A stretch of 64,000 nucleotides of DNA from Helicobacter pylori (lineage in GTDB: Bacteria > Campylobacterota > Campylobacteria > Campylobacterales > Helicobacteraceae), in the NCBI RefSeq assembly GCF_016755635.1, contig NZ_CP051500.1:372001-436000 (forward strand). The letters run 5' to 3'. Under the pieces are notes generated by a model. That model had not been told where the DNA came from. It did no database searches and saw only the letters and a list, made by a program, of their open reading frames with translations. Shown one piece after another: positions 8,556 through 17,524 of the stretch; the stretch's first letter is position 1, and every line of letters starts with the position of its first letter. A program made the position numbers and the translations under genes.

Positions 8556-9566
8556 TTAAAACAAACTTTGAGATCTTAAAGTGGGGATTTTTAAAAGCGC
8601 ATGGGTTTTAGGCGTGGCGATTCTGCCTTTAGCGGTGCGCTCTAAATACCCATTAGCGAGTAAAAAAGGCTCAATCACATCTTCAATCGTGCCTTCATCT
8701 TCTCTCATAGACGCTGCAATCGTGTTTAAACCCACCGGTCGTCCTTGAGCGTTAGCCAATAAAGATAAATACGCCAAATCCGCTTCATCAAAGCCCAATT
8801 CATTCACGCCTAATTCATTCAAAGCATGCAAAGTGATGTTTAAATCCATTAAGCTTGAATTTTTGACTAGTGCAAAATCGCGCACCCTTTTTAAAAGCCT
8901 TAAAGCGATCCTTGGCGTGCCTCTACTCCTTTTAGCGATTTCATCAGCGCTTTCTTCTTTGATGTCTTGGTTGAGTTTGGCGGCGGCTTTTTTGATAATA
9001 AGGGCCAGTTCGCTAGGGCTATAAAATTGCATTCTAAAGCTCATGCCAAATCTGTCTCTTAAGGGGTTAGAGAGCATTCCAGCTCTGGTGGTAGCGCCGA
9101 TGAGGGTGAAAGGGGGTAAATCAATTTTAATGGTTTGAGCCGCTGGGCCTGAGCCTATGATAATATCTAGCCTGAAATCTTCCATAGCCGGGTATAAAAC
9201 CTCTTCAATCGCTGGGCTAAGCCGGTGGATTTCATCAATAAAAAGAATGTCTTTAGCTTGCAAATTCGTCAAAATGGCGGCCAAATCACCGCTTTTTTCT
9301 ATCATGGGAGCGGCGGTGATTTTGATATTGGTTTCCATTTCTTTAGCGATGATATGGCTGATTGAAGTTTTACCCAAACCGGGCGGGCCAAAAAAGAGCA
9401 TGTGATCCAAACTTTCTTGGCGTTTTTTAGCCGCACAAATAGAAATTTGCAAGTTGCTTTTAATCTTTTCTTGACCGATAAAATCTTCCCAAAGATTAGG
9501 GCGCAAACTCACTTCTTGAGAAGTTTCAAAATCCAAAGTTTCTAAATTGACTATCCGTTCTTTCAT
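8556..9566 (-). CDS. ruvB: Holliday junction branch-migration helicase RuvB
   Basis: AAA+ motor that moves Holliday junctions with RuvA during recombinational repair. Of 336 residues, Walker [10 protein letters not shown] is at about 60-68, Walker [10 protein letters not shown] at about 108-116, sensor [18 protein letters not shown] follows, and the C-terminal winged helix carries [11 protein letters not shown]. Length and motifs are typical. It starts directly after the panB stop, so it forms a two-gene unit with panB; ruvA and ruvC are not here. Confidence 0.98.
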   Translation of the reverse strand: MKERIVNLETLDFETSQEVSLRPNLWEDFIGQEKIKSNLQISICAAKKRQESLDHMLFFGPPGLGKTSISHIIAKEMETNIKITAAPMIEKSGDLAAILTNLQAKDILFIDEIHRLSPAIEEVLYPAMEDFRLDIIIGSGPAAQTIKIDLPPFTLIGATTRAGMLSNPLRDRFGMSFRMQFYSPSELALIIKKAAAKLNQDIKEESADEIAKRSRGTPRIALRLLKRVRDFALVKNSSLMDLNITLHALNELGVNELGFDEADLAYLSLLANAQGRPVGLNTIAASMREDEGTIEDVIEPFLLANGYLERTAKGRIATPKTHALLKIPTLRSQSLF

Positions 9567-10379
9567 TTAATGGTAACTTTCTAATTCGTTAGGGAAGTTT
9601 CCCTTTTTCACATCATCAGCGTATTGCTTGATAGCGTTTTGAATCAATTCTTTCCCTTTGAGGTATTCTCGCACGAATTTAGGCTTAAAGCTATCAAAAA
9701 AGCCTAACATATCGCTCCACACTAAAATCTGCCCATCGCAATCCTTGCCGCTCCCTATGCCGATCGTGGGGATTTTGATTTTTTGCGTGATTTTTTGAGC
9801 GATAGGGGTGGTTATACCCTCTAAAACCAACAAACCCACCCCGGCTTCTTCCAAACTCAAGGCGTCTTCTAAAAGCTTTTTTTGTTGCTCTTCATTTTTG
9901 CCCTTAATCTTATAACCTCCATCAAGACGCACGAATTGGGGCATTAAGCCAATATGCCCTACCACGATAACGCCCTCATCAGTGAGCGTTTTAACCAGTT
10001 TCGCTTTTTCTTTCCCCCCCTCTAGTTTGATCGCACTCGCTTGGGTTTCTTTATAAACTCTAATGGCGTTTTTTAGGGCTGTTTTTTCATTTTTATAGCT
10101 TCCAAAGGGCATGTCTGTGATGATAAAAGGAGTCTTAGCGCCCGCGCACACGGCTTTGGTGTGATAGAGCATCATTCCCACACTCGCGCTTAAAGTGTCG
10201 TTTTGGTTGAAAAAACTCATATTCAAACTATCGCCCACTAAAATCACATCCACTAGCGGATCAAATATTTGAGCGAATAGTGCATCATAAGCGGTAATAG
10301 CGATGATTTTTTCGTGATTTTTTTTAGCTTGGAGGTGGTTGAGAGTGATTTTTTTAATTGGGGCGGTTTGCATGCTCAT
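9567..10379 (-). CDS. panB: 3-methyl-2-oxobutanoate hydroxymethyltransferase PanB
   Basis: First step of pantothenate synthesis: adds a hydroxymethyl group from methylene-THF to 2-oxoisovalerate. Typical motifs are [21 protein letters not shown] (metal and substrate site), [17 protein letters not shown] and [20 protein letters not shown]. The length of 270 residues is normal. The ATG at 10379 follows the sequence TTAGGATTTTTA, a modest ribosome-binding site. Confidence 0.97.
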   Translation of the reverse strand: MSMQTAPIKKITLNHLQAKKNHEKIIAITAYDALFAQIFDPLVDVILVGDSLNMSFFNQNDTLSASVGMMLYHTKAVCAGAKTPFIITDMPFGSYKNEKTALKNAIRVYKETQASAIKLEGGKEKAKLVKTLTDEGVIVVGHIGLMPQFVRLDGGYKIKGKNEEQQKKLLEDALSLEEAGVGLLVLEGITTPIAQKITQKIKIPTIGIGSGKDCDGQILVWSDMLGFFDSFKPKFVREYLKGKELIQNAIKQYADDVKKGNFPNELESYH

Positions 10380-10408
10380 TAAAAATCCTAAGTGTTAAAT
10401 ATAGTGGC

Positions 10409-10414
10409 ATTGTA
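10409..10414 (-). promoter_or_regulatory. -10 box upstream of panB
   Basis: TACAAT on the minus strand, about 30 bases upstream of the panB start; probably drives panB-ruvB. Confidence 0.45.
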
Positions 10415-10479
10415 GCATGACTTTATTGGGGAGGGTAAAAATTTTACTCTATTTTAACCGGTCATTTTAATTATTTTAG

Positions 10480-10485
10480 TATAAT
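10480..10485 (+). promoter_or_regulatory. -10 box of the outer-membrane-protein cluster
   Basis: Perfect TATAAT followed by A-rich sequence, 43 bases upstream of the first gene of the cluster at 10528. Confidence 0.6.
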
Positions 10486-10527
10486 TGAAAGAAACTTTTA
10501 ACAAACAATTCAAGGGATTTAGCGATT

Positions 10528-11250
10528 TTGGGTCTTAAAAAACATGTTATTTTATGGTCTTTAATGGGGTTTTATACGGGATTGAGTGCACTTGATTATG
10601 ACACCCTAGACCCAAAATATTACAAGTATATCAAGTATTATAAAGCCTATGAAGATAAAGAAGTTGAGGAATTGATCAGAGACTTAAAAAGGGCGAACGC
10701 TAAAAGCGGGCTTATTTTAGGGATCAATACCGGGTTTTTTTACAACCATGAAATCATGGTCAAAACCAATAGCTCTAGCATCACCGGGAATATTTTAAAT
10801 TATTTGTTTGCCTATGGCTTGCGTTTTGGCTATCAAACTTTCAGGCCGTCGTTTTTTGCGCACTTGGTCAAGCCCAATATCATTGGCAGGCGCATCTATA
10901 TCCAATATTATGGAGGAGCTCCTAAAAAAGCGGGCTTTGGGAGCGTGGGATTTCAATCGGTCATGCTGAATGGGGATTTTTTATTGGATTTTCCTTTGCC
11001 TTTTGTGGGGAAATACCTTTATATGGGGGGGTATATGGGTTTAGGCTTGGGGGTTGTAGCGCATGGGGTGAATTATACGGCGGAATGGGGGATGTCTTTT
11101 AACGCAGGATTGGCTCTAACGGTATTAGAAAAAAACCGCATTGAATTTGAATTTAAAATTTTGAATAATTTCCCTTTTTTACAATCTAATTCTTCAAAAG
11201 AGACTTGGTGGGGAGCTATAGCAAGCATTGGGTATCAATATGTGTTCTAA
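10528..11250 (+). CDS. Outer membrane beta-barrel protein, first of three paralogues (HP1057-like)
   Basis: Protein of 240 residues. It starts with TTG at 10528, 11 bases after AAGGGA, and has a short hydrophobic signal (VILWSLMGFYTGLSALDY). A charged N-terminal segment precedes a barrel-like region beginning KSGLILGINTGFF. The chain ends in aromatic YQYVF with terminal Phe. It shares the KSG(F/L) entry, a GYQ strand, a (L/N)xDLL-D-P strand pair and the final aromatic strand with the next two genes, so the three are tandem duplicates. Role unknown. Confidence 0.82.
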   Translation: MGLKKHVILWSLMGFYTGLSALDYDTLDPKYYKYIKYYKAYEDKEVEELIRDLKRANAKSGLILGINTGFFYNHEIMVKTNSSSITGNILNYLFAYGLRFGYQTFRPSFFAHLVKPNIIGRRIYIQYYGGAPKKAGFGSVGFQSVMLNGDFLLDFPLPFVGKYLYMGGYMGLGLGVVAHGVNYTAEWGMSFNAGLALTVLEKNRIEFEFKILNNFPFLQSNSSKETWWGAIASIGYQYVF

Positions 11251-12094
11251 AAAAATAAGAAATCTCATTTTATGCTTTGGTTTTATGTTGGGCTTGCACG
11301 CTGAAGAAAATACGGCTCAAGAGAGTATGACTGAAGAAAATACCCCTAAAGACGCTCCCATTCTTTTGGAAGAAAAACGCGCCCAAACGCTAGAGTTTGA
11401 AGAGAACAAGGAAGTTAAAAAGAATATTGATGAAAAAAGCCTGCTTGAAGAAATCCATAAGAAAAAACGCCAGCTTTACATGCTTAAAGGGGAATTGCAT
11501 GAAAAGAATGAATCTCTCTTATTCCAGCAAATGGCTAAAAGTAAGAGCGGTTTTTTTATAGGCGTAATCCTTGGCGATATAGGGATTAACGCTCATCCTA
11601 ACGCCCGATCTTATGAGAGCTTTGAACCTTTAAACAATATTCAAGCTTCTCCTTTGTTGTATGGCTTAAGGAGCGGGTATCAAAAGTATTTTGCTAACGG
11701 GATTAGCGCCTTACGCTTTTATGGGGAATATTTAGGGGGGGCGATGAAAGGGTTTAAAAGCGATTCTTTAGCCTCTTATCAAACCGCAAGCTTGAATATT
11801 GATCTGTTGATGGATAAGCCTATTGACAAAGAAAAAAGGTTTGCGTTAGGGATATTTGGAGGCGTTGGAGTGGGGTGGAATGGGATGTATCAAAATTTAA
11901 AAGAGATTAAAGGGTATTCACAGCCTAACGCTTTTGGATTAGTGCTAAATTTAGGGGTGAGCATGACGCTTAATCTCAAACACCGCTTTGAATTAGCCTT
12001 AAAAATGCCTCCCTTAAAAGAAACTTCGCAAACCTTTTTATATTATTTTAAAAGCACTAATATTTATTATATTAGTTACAACTATTTATTGTAA
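11240..12094 (+). CDS. Outer membrane beta-barrel protein, second paralogue (HP1056-like)
   Basis: I place the start at ATG 11240 (MCSKKIRNLI), inside the 3' end of the preceding gene; TTG at 11228 is an alternative adding four residues. Signal peptide NLILCFGFMLGLHAEE is clear. An acidic segment and a coiled-coil-like stretch (LLEEIHKKKRQLYMLK) come before the barrel, which begins KSGFFIGVILGD. The strand motifs GYQKYF and LRFYGEYLGG are shared with the next gene. It ends ISYNYLL. Probably one transcript with its neighbours. Function unknown. Confidence 0.8.
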   Translation: MCSKKIRNLILCFGFMLGLHAEENTAQESMTEENTPKDAPILLEEKRAQTLEFEENKEVKKNIDEKSLLEEIHKKKRQLYMLKGELHEKNESLLFQQMAKSKSGFFIGVILGDIGINAHPNARSYESFEPLNNIQASPLLYGLRSGYQKYFANGISALRFYGEYLGGAMKGFKSDSLASYQTASLNIDLLMDKPIDKEKRFALGIFGGVGVGWNGMYQNLKEIKGYSQPNAFGLVLNLGVSMTLNLKHRFELALKMPPLKETSQTFLYYFKSTNIYYISYNYLL

Positions 12095-12102
12095 AGGCTA
12101 AA

Positions 12103-13047
12103 ATGTTGAAATTTAAATATGGTTTGATTTATATCGCGCTCATCATAGGACTTCAAGCGACAGATTATGACAATTTAGAAGAAGAAAACCAACAATTAGA
12201 TGAAAAAATAAACCATTTAAAGCAACAGCTCACCGAAAAAGGGGTTTCGCCCAAAGAGATGGATAAGGATAAGTTTGAAGAAGAATATTTAGAGCGAACT
12301 TACCCAAAGATTTCTTCAAAGAAAAGAAAAAAATTGCTCAAATCTTTTTCCATAGCCGATGATAAGAGTGGGGTTTTTTTAGGGGGCGGGTATGCTTATG
12401 GGGAACTTAACTTGTCTTATCAAGGGGAGATGAACGATAAATACGGCGTGAATGCCTCTAGCGCGTTTAAAAACAATATCAATATTAACGCTCCTGTTTC
12501 TATGATTAGTGCTAAATTCGGGTATCAAAAATACTTCGTGCCTTATTTTGGGACACGATTTTATGGGGATTTGTTGCTTGGGGGAGGGGCGTTAAAAGAG
12601 AACGCACTCAAGCAGCCTGTAGGCTCGTTTTTTTATGTTTTAGGGGCTGTCAATACCGATTTGTTGTTTGACATGCCTTTAGATTTTAAGACTAAAAAGC
12701 ATTTTTTAGGCGTTTATGCGGGTTTTGGGATAGGGCTTATGCTCTATCAAGACAGGCCTAATCAAAACGGGAGGAATTTGGTGGTGGGGGGCTATTCAAG
12801 CCCTAATTTTTTGTGGAAGTCTTTGATTGAAGTGGATTACACTTTTAATGTGGGCGTGAGTTTAACGCTTTATAGGAAACACCGCTTAGAGATTGGCACC
12901 AAATTACCGATTAGCTATTTGAGAATGGGAGTGGAAGAGGGAGCGCTCTATCAAAATAAAGAAGATGATGAACGATTGTTGATTTCAGCTAACAACCAGT
13001 TCAAGCGATCCAGTTTTTTATTAGTGAATTATGCGTTCATTTTTTAA
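12103..13047 (+). CDS. Outer membrane beta-barrel protein, third paralogue (HP1055-like)
   Basis: Protein of 314 residues starting at ATG 12103 behind AAAGG. The signal peptide is GLIYIALIIGLQATDY. Next is a coiled coil of heptads (DNLEEENQQLDEKINHLKQQ) and then a barrel opening KSGVFLGGGYAYG. FGYQKYFVPYFGTRFYGD and the C-terminal VNYAFIF strand match its upstream paralogue, and the chain ends in Phe. The periplasmic coiled coil followed by a barrel suggests a trimer or a peptidoglycan-spanning spacer, which is inference. Function unknown. Confidence 0.82.
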   Translation: MLKFKYGLIYIALIIGLQATDYDNLEEENQQLDEKINHLKQQLTEKGVSPKEMDKDKFEEEYLERTYPKISSKKRKKLLKSFSIADDKSGVFLGGGYAYGELNLSYQGEMNDKYGVNASSAFKNNININAPVSMISAKFGYQKYFVPYFGTRFYGDLLLGGGALKENALKQPVGSFFYVLGAVNTDLLFDMPLDFKTKKHFLGVYAGFGIGLMLYQDRPNQNGRNLVVGGYSSPNFLWKSLIEVDYTFNVGVSLTLYRKHRLEIGTKLPISYLRMGVEEGALYQNKEDDERLLISANNQFKRSSFLLVNYAFIF

Positions 13048-13056
13048 GGCTTGATT

Positions 13057-14379
13057 TTGGAGTTGAGGTTTAAAATTTTAGCGTTAGTCGTTTTAATTTT
13101 AGGGGGTTATTTGATTTTTAACGCTTTAATCACAAAAACCAAAGCTTTAAGTTTTAGTTTGAATAGCAAAGAGGATGTGCTTAATGACAATAATGAAGCG
13201 CTTTTTTGGGATTTAAAAAAACCCATTAAGATTAAAATAGCAGCCCCAAAGGGCATCAAACGCTATGATTTAAAAGTAACCACGCAAGATAATTTGATTC
13301 TTTATGAAAAAGAAAATCTGGTATTGGATAAACCCAAGTCTTTAGAAGTGCCTTTAATTAGGCCTGAAATCATGGGGTTAGAAGACAAGTGCCTTTTGTA
13401 TGAAATTCAAGCTAATGATTGGAGCTATGCTAATTTTTTCAATGGCAATAAGGCGTCTTTCAAACAAGAAGTGTGTATTGATACGATAAAACCCTTAATC
13501 ACGATTTTATCTCGTTCCCCAAGCATCGCTTATGGGGGGAGCGCGGTAGTTGTCTTTGAAGCTTTGGATAAGAATTTGTCTCAAGCGTTTGTGCGCGTCA
13601 AAAAAAAGGATTTTAAAGCTTTCAGGCTTGTAGAATTCAAACAGCGTAATGTCTTTATCGCTCTAGTGCCTTGGTCTTATAAAAATAAGGATTTTAAGGC
13701 GTTCATTGTCGCTAAAGATAAGGCTTATAACTCTAATACCACCCCTTTATTACTCAAACGAAAAACCCATCATGTGAGAGAAAAAGAGATAGATTTAAGT
13801 GCCTTAAAAGACAAGATTGCAAAGCAAGAAAAATTTCAAAATCACACTGAACAAACTTTATTAGAAATGTTTTCCAACGCGCGCTTAAAAGATTTAGAAA
13901 AAATCCAAAAGATCGCTTTAGAGCAAGGGGATTTTTATAAGGATTTTTCCCATTTTCAAACGCTAAAACCCTTGAATGGGCCTTTTAAAATGACAAGCAA
14001 TTTTTTAGAAAATCGTCGGTTTTTAAAGGACAATCAGGTGTTGTTTAAATTCTTGCATTTAGGGGTGGATTTGATACCCAGTAAGGATTTATCTTTAGCG
14101 TTTGATCCATCGGTAAAGAGGGTTTTTAAGGGGGAGTTGGATTTTTATGGTAATAGTTTAATCAATTGCTATGGGTTAGGTTTGTGCGTTTTTTTAGCGC
14201 ATTTAAAAGATGATAAAAGCGTGGGGAGTAGTGGTTTGAAATTAGGGAGCGGGTTGCATTTAGGGATGCTTTTGCAAGGGGTTTTTGTCCGACCCAATGA
14301 ATGGCTTAATGAGCAATGGATAAAAACCAATATCATCACCCCCATAGAGCAAGCCAAACAGCTTTTAATGAAAGGATAG
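13057..14379 (+). CDS. M23-type (LytM-like) protein with an incomplete active site (HP1054-like)
   Basis: About 440 residues: an N-terminal membrane anchor ([20 protein letters not shown]), a long Ig-like/linker region, then a C-terminal M23 endopeptidase fold. I chose TTG at 13057, which sits 7 bases after AAGG; TTG at 13051 is too close. Numbered from 13051, H336 and D340 in HLGVD and H403 are the expected zinc ligands, and H384 in LAHL matches the first catalytic His. The first His of the usual HxH is Gly (GLH, 401-403). It may be a non-catalytic regulator, like other degenerate LytM proteins. It lies just before minC. Confidence 0.75.
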   Translation: MELRFKILALVVLILGGYLIFNALITKTKALSFSLNSKEDVLNDNNEALFWDLKKPIKIKIAAPKGIKRYDLKVTTQDNLILYEKENLVLDKPKSLEVPLIRPEIMGLEDKCLLYEIQANDWSYANFFNGNKASFKQEVCIDTIKPLITILSRSPSIAYGGSAVVVFEALDKNLSQAFVRVKKKDFKAFRLVEFKQRNVFIALVPWSYKNKDFKAFIVAKDKAYNSNTTPLLLKRKTHHVREKEIDLSALKDKIAKQEKFQNHTEQTLLEMFSNARLKDLEKIQKIALEQGDFYKDFSHFQTLKPLNGPFKMTSNFLENRRFLKDNQVLFKFLHLGVDLIPSKDLSLAFDPSVKRVFKGELDFYGNSLINCYGLGLCVFLAHLKDDKSVGSSGLKLGSGLHLGMLLQGVFVRPNEWLNEQWIKTNIITPIEQAKQLLMKG

Positions 14380-14381
14380 TC

Positions 14382-14969
14382 ATGTTAAAAACGAATCAAA
14401 AAAATGTGCATGCGTTTGAAATTGAAAAGCAAGAGCCTGAAGCGGTCATGGAATTTTTAGAAAAAAACCACGCCCTTTTGCAGTATTTTCTTATTATTTT
14501 TAAATATGATATTGAACCAGAAGTCAAAGCCATTTTGCACAAACACCAGCTTTTGTTTTTAGAAACGAATCGCGCTTTAAACGGACGCCATATCAAAACC
14601 ATGCCTTTAAAAGAAGAAACCAATCATTCAAAACCCAATCATTCTAAAACAGAGCCTAAAACAACGATTTATGAGCGCCATATCAGGAGTGGTGAAGAGA
14701 TTTATAGCGCTAATCATCTTATTTTTTTGGGTAATATCCACAATGGAGCGAAGATTATTTCAGAGGGCTGTGTGTCGGTTTATGGGGTTTGCGAAGGGGC
14801 GATTGTGTGCTTTGGAGAGTGCTTGATTTTAAAAGAAGTCAAGAGCGCTCAAATCGTTTTTCAAAATAAAATTTTCTCTTTAAAAGAGATTGAACGGCTT
14901 TTGGTAAATAAAAATATTAAAATAATCACTAAAAATGACGATATACTAGACATAAAGGAAGTATTATGA
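14382..14969 (+). CDS. minC: Septum site-determining protein MinC
   Basis: Inhibits FtsZ ring assembly away from midcell together with MinD. The start is ATG 14382 (195 residues, [12 protein letters not shown]), preceded by AAAGGA at 14371-14376; the longer upstream frame overlaps the previous gene and lacks a site. The C-terminal domain is a right-handed beta-helix with repeated Gly turns ([20 protein letters not shown], then [20 protein letters not shown]), the MinC_C signature. The N-terminal FtsZ-binding domain is poorly conserved. The stop overlaps lpxC as ATGA. Confidence 0.9.
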   Translation: MLKTNQKNVHAFEIEKQEPEAVMEFLEKNHALLQYFLIIFKYDIEPEVKAILHKHQLLFLETNRALNGRHIKTMPLKEETNHSKPNHSKTEPKTTIYERHIRSGEEIYSANHLIFLGNIHNGAKIISEGCVSVYGVCEGAIVCFGECLILKEVKSAQIVFQNKIFSLKEIERLLVNKNIKIITKNDDILDIKEVL

Positions 14970-15853
14970 AACAAACAACCATTAACCACTCTGTGGAATT
15001 AGTAGGGATAGGCTTACACAAGGGCGTTCCTGTGAAGCTTGTTTTAGAGCCTTTAGGAGAAAATCAAGGCATTGTTTTTTACCGCTCTGATTTGGGCGTG
15101 AAGCTCCCCTTAAAACCTGAAAACATCGTGGATACCAAAATGGCAACCGTGTTGGGTAAGGATAACGCTAGAATTTCTACGATTGAGCATTTGCTTTCAG
15201 CTATCCATGCGTATGGCATTGATAATCTTAAAATCTCTGTGGATAACGAAGAGATCCCTATCATGGATGGGAGTGCTTTGACTTATTGCATGCTTTTAGA
15301 TGAAGCAGGGATTAAAGAATTAGACGCTCCTAAAAAAGTGATGGAAATCAAGCAAGCCGTTGAGGTTAGAGAAGGCGATAAATTCGTTAAAATTGAGCCA
15401 GACAGCCAACTTTCTTTGAATTTCACGATTGATTTTAACCATCCGGTTATCGCTAAGCAAGCCCATCATTTCGTCTTTAGTAAAACCGCTTACAAAGAGC
15501 AAGTCGCTAAAGCCCGCACCTTTGGGTTTTTGCAAGAAGTGAATTACTTGCGATCCATTGGTTTGGCTAAAGGGGGGAGCTTGAATAATTGTATCGTGCT
15601 GGACGAAAACAGCATTTTGAATAAAGAGGGTTTGAGGTGTGAAAAGGAGTTTGTGTGCCACAAGATTTTAGACGCTATGGGGGATCTGATGGTCTTAGGC
15701 ATGCCTGTGATGGGCAAATACACTTCTTTTTCAGGGAGTCATAAGCTCAATTCCATGTTGGTTAAAGCCATTTTAGCGGACGCTAAGAATTACGAAGTTT
15801 TGATCGCTACGGATCCGGTCAAAGAATTTGCGTTGCAAAAGGCTTTCGCTTAA
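14966..15853 (+). CDS. lpxC: UDP-3-O-acyl-N-acetylglucosamine deacetylase LpxC
   Basis: Zinc enzyme for the committed step of lipid A synthesis. The 295 residues start [18 protein letters not shown]. The predicted zinc ligands are H75 in [15 protein letters not shown]232 and D236 in [10 protein letters not shown], matching H79, H238 and D242 of E. coli. [10 protein letters not shown] near the end carries the catalytic His. Length is typical. Translation is coupled to minC by a 4-base overlap. Confidence 0.97.
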   Translation: MKQTTINHSVELVGIGLHKGVPVKLVLEPLGENQGIVFYRSDLGVKLPLKPENIVDTKMATVLGKDNARISTIEHLLSAIHAYGIDNLKISVDNEEIPIMDGSALTYCMLLDEAGIKELDAPKKVMEIKQAVEVREGDKFVKIEPDSQLSLNFTIDFNHPVIAKQAHHFVFSKTAYKEQVAKARTFGFLQEVNYLRSIGLAKGGSLNNCIVLDENSILNKEGLRCEKEFVCHKILDAMGDLMVLGMPVMGKYTSFSGSHKLNSMLVKAILADAKNYEVLIATDPVKEFALQKAFA

Positions 15854-15874
15854 TCCTGAATTAGGGCTTATTTT

Positions 15875-16348
15875 TTGGAATTAGATTTAGCACTTATCTC
15901 TTTAGGCGAGGGGGTTTTGCTTGGGGTATATCAAAACAATTTTTTATGCGCTTCTTACACTTCCAAATCAAAAACAAGCGAAGCTTTAGTGGAAGTTTTT
16001 TCGCAATTATTCAAAGATTTTAAAAACCCTACTTTACCGGCGATTAAGGGGGTTTATTACGCTAAAGGGCCAGGGAGTTTCACTAGCCTAAAGCTCACGC
16101 ATGTTTTCTTACACACTTTGGCTTTAATTTATGACTTTGAACTCTATTCCACCACAGGCTTTGATTTTAACGACAACACGCCCATTCTAGCATATGCCAA
16201 TAAATACTTTGTTTCAAAAGAAATGGAAAGCTTGAGCGATTTTAAAGATTTGAAAATTGCGCCAAAAGATTTCATGCTGCCCTCTTTTTTAGAGAAAGAC
16301 AAATTCACCCAATTGAACACGCCGTTTTACATTTTGCCTCCTATTTAG
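15875..16348 (+). CDS. tsaB: Short TsaB-like tRNA threonylcarbamoyladenosine protein
   Basis: An ASKHA-type fold protein. The segment YYAKGPGSFTSLKL at about 62-75 corresponds to the TsaB motif GPGSFTGLR, and it opens with a beta-strand (LDLALISLGEG) like the first nucleotide-fold strand. At 157 residues it lacks most of the C-terminal half of E. coli TsaB (about 230), which is common in epsilonproteobacteria. The frame starts with TTG at 15875. TsaB acts as the platform for TsaD in t6A synthesis; that role is inferred by family. Confidence 0.75.
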   Translation: MELDLALISLGEGVLLGVYQNNFLCASYTSKSKTSEALVEVFSQLFKDFKNPTLPAIKGVYYAKGPGSFTSLKLTHVFLHTLALIYDFELYSTTGFDFNDNTPILAYANKYFVSKEMESLSDFKDLKIAPKDFMLPSFLEKDKFTQLNTPFYILPPI

Positions 16349-16350
16349 TG

Positions 16351-16356
16351 TATAAT
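16351..16356 (+). promoter_or_regulatory. -10 box upstream of thrB
   Basis: Perfect TATAAT directly after the TsaB-like stop, 46 bases before the thrB start; likely promoter of the thrB-ylxR-infB-rbfA-rimP run. Confidence 0.6.
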
Positions 16357-16401
16357 GCTAGTTTTAAAAATGAAAGGGTATCAAAAATAGGGGTTTAAAA
16401 T

Positions 16402-17283
16402 TTGGTAGTGAGTGTTCCTGCAACAAGTGCGAATTTAGGTCCCGGTTTTGATTGCTTGGGTTTGAGCTTGAATTTACGCAATCGTTTTTTTATTGAGCCT
16501 AGCAGTTTCCATGCGGTGAAATTGGTTGGGGAGGGTGAAGGGATCCCTAAGTTTTTAACCAACAATATTTTCACTAAAGTGTTTTATGAGATTTTAAAAA
16601 AGCATGGGAATGACGGATCGTTTAAATTTTTATTGCATAATAAAGTCCCTATTACAAGGGGCATGGGGTCTAGCTCGGCGATGATTGTGGGGGCGGTCGC
16701 TTCAGCGTTTGCGTTTTTAGGGTTTGATTTTGATAGAGAAAACATTGTCAATACCGCTTTAATTTATGAAAACCACCCGGATAATATCACCCCGGCGGTG
16801 TTTGGGGGGTATAATGCAGCGTTTGTGGAAAAAAAGAAAGTGATAAGTTTAAAAACCAAAATCCCCTCTTTTTTAAAAGCGGTGATGGTGATCCCTAATA
16901 GGGCCATTTCTACCAAGCAATCGCGCCACCTCTTGCCCAAGCGTTACAGCGTGCAAGAAAGCGTGTTTAACCTTTCGCATGCGAGTTTGATGACGATGGC
17001 GATTGTGCAGGGGAAGTGGGATTTATTGCGTTGTTGTTCTAAAGACAGGATGCATCAATATAAGCGCATGCAAACTTATCCCGTGTTGTTTGCGATCCAA
17101 AAGCTCGCTTTAGAAAATAACGCCTTAATGAGCACGCTTTCAGGGAGCGGTTCGTCGTTTTTTAACATGTGTTATGAAGAAGACGCCCCTAAATTAAAGC
17201 AGGTTTTGAGCAAGAAATTCCCTAAATTTAGGGTAGCAGTTTTAGATTTTGACAATGATGGAGTCCTTATTGAGAAAGACTGA
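16402..17283 (+). CDS. thrB: Homoserine kinase ThrB
   Basis: GHMP kinase that phosphorylates homoserine for threonine synthesis. VPATSANLGPGFDCLG at about 4-19 and the ATP-binding TRGMGSSSAMIVG at about 87-99 are diagnostic. The C-terminal LSGSGSSFFNMC is GHMP motif 3. The 293 residues are normal for the family. It begins with TTG at 16402. Its 3' end overlaps the ylxR start, so it leads an otherwise translation-related operon. Confidence 0.95.
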   Translation: MVVSVPATSANLGPGFDCLGLSLNLRNRFFIEPSSFHAVKLVGEGEGIPKFLTNNIFTKVFYEILKKHGNDGSFKFLLHNKVPITRGMGSSSAMIVGAVASAFAFLGFDFDRENIVNTALIYENHPDNITPAVFGGYNAAFVEKKKVISLKTKIPSFLKAVMVIPNRAISTKQSRHLLPKRYSVQESVFNLSHASLMTMAIVQGKWDLLRCCSKDRMHQYKRMQTYPVLFAIQKLALENNALMSTLSGSGSSFFNMCYEEDAPKLKQVLSKKFPKFRVAVLDFDNDGVLIEKD

Positions 17284-17524
17284 AATTAAAATCCGCATGT
17301 GTGTGGCGTGCAGAATGCGCCAACCTCAAAAGGATTTGTTGCGCTTGAAAAGTTTTGACAATCAAATTGTGGAGTTTGATGGCACAGGCCGTAGTTTTTA
17401 TGTGTGTGGAAATTGTTTGAAAAATGGAGAAAAAAAGTTGTTGAAAGCGGTTTCAAAAATAAAGAACGCCCCAAAAGATACCAAAAATATCATTACTTGG
17501 ATTAAGGAGAGAAGCATAGCATGA
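17270..17524 (+). CDS. YlxR family RNA-binding protein
   Basis: A small basic protein with the YlxR/DUF448 signature: IRMCVACRMRQPQKDLLRL, then GTGRSFYVCGNCL. I chose TTG at 17270, about 6 bases after GGAG at 17260; the frame is open further upstream with ATG at 17255 and 17258. The gene lies between thrB and infB and its stop overlaps the infB ATG. YlxR sits with nusA/infB in many bacteria and is linked to RNase P and translation; its exact role here is not shown by sequence. Confidence 0.85.
   Translation: MRKTEIKIRMCVACRMRQPQKDLLRLKSFDNQIVEFDGTGRSFYVCGNCLKNGEKKLLKAVSKIKNAPKDTKNIITWIKERSIA

Noticed and set aside
11011-11030. G7 runs in the outer membrane protein genes (also near 11736 and 43687)
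   Set aside because: Seven bases are short for phase variation in H. pylori, and the reading frames are intact on both sides.
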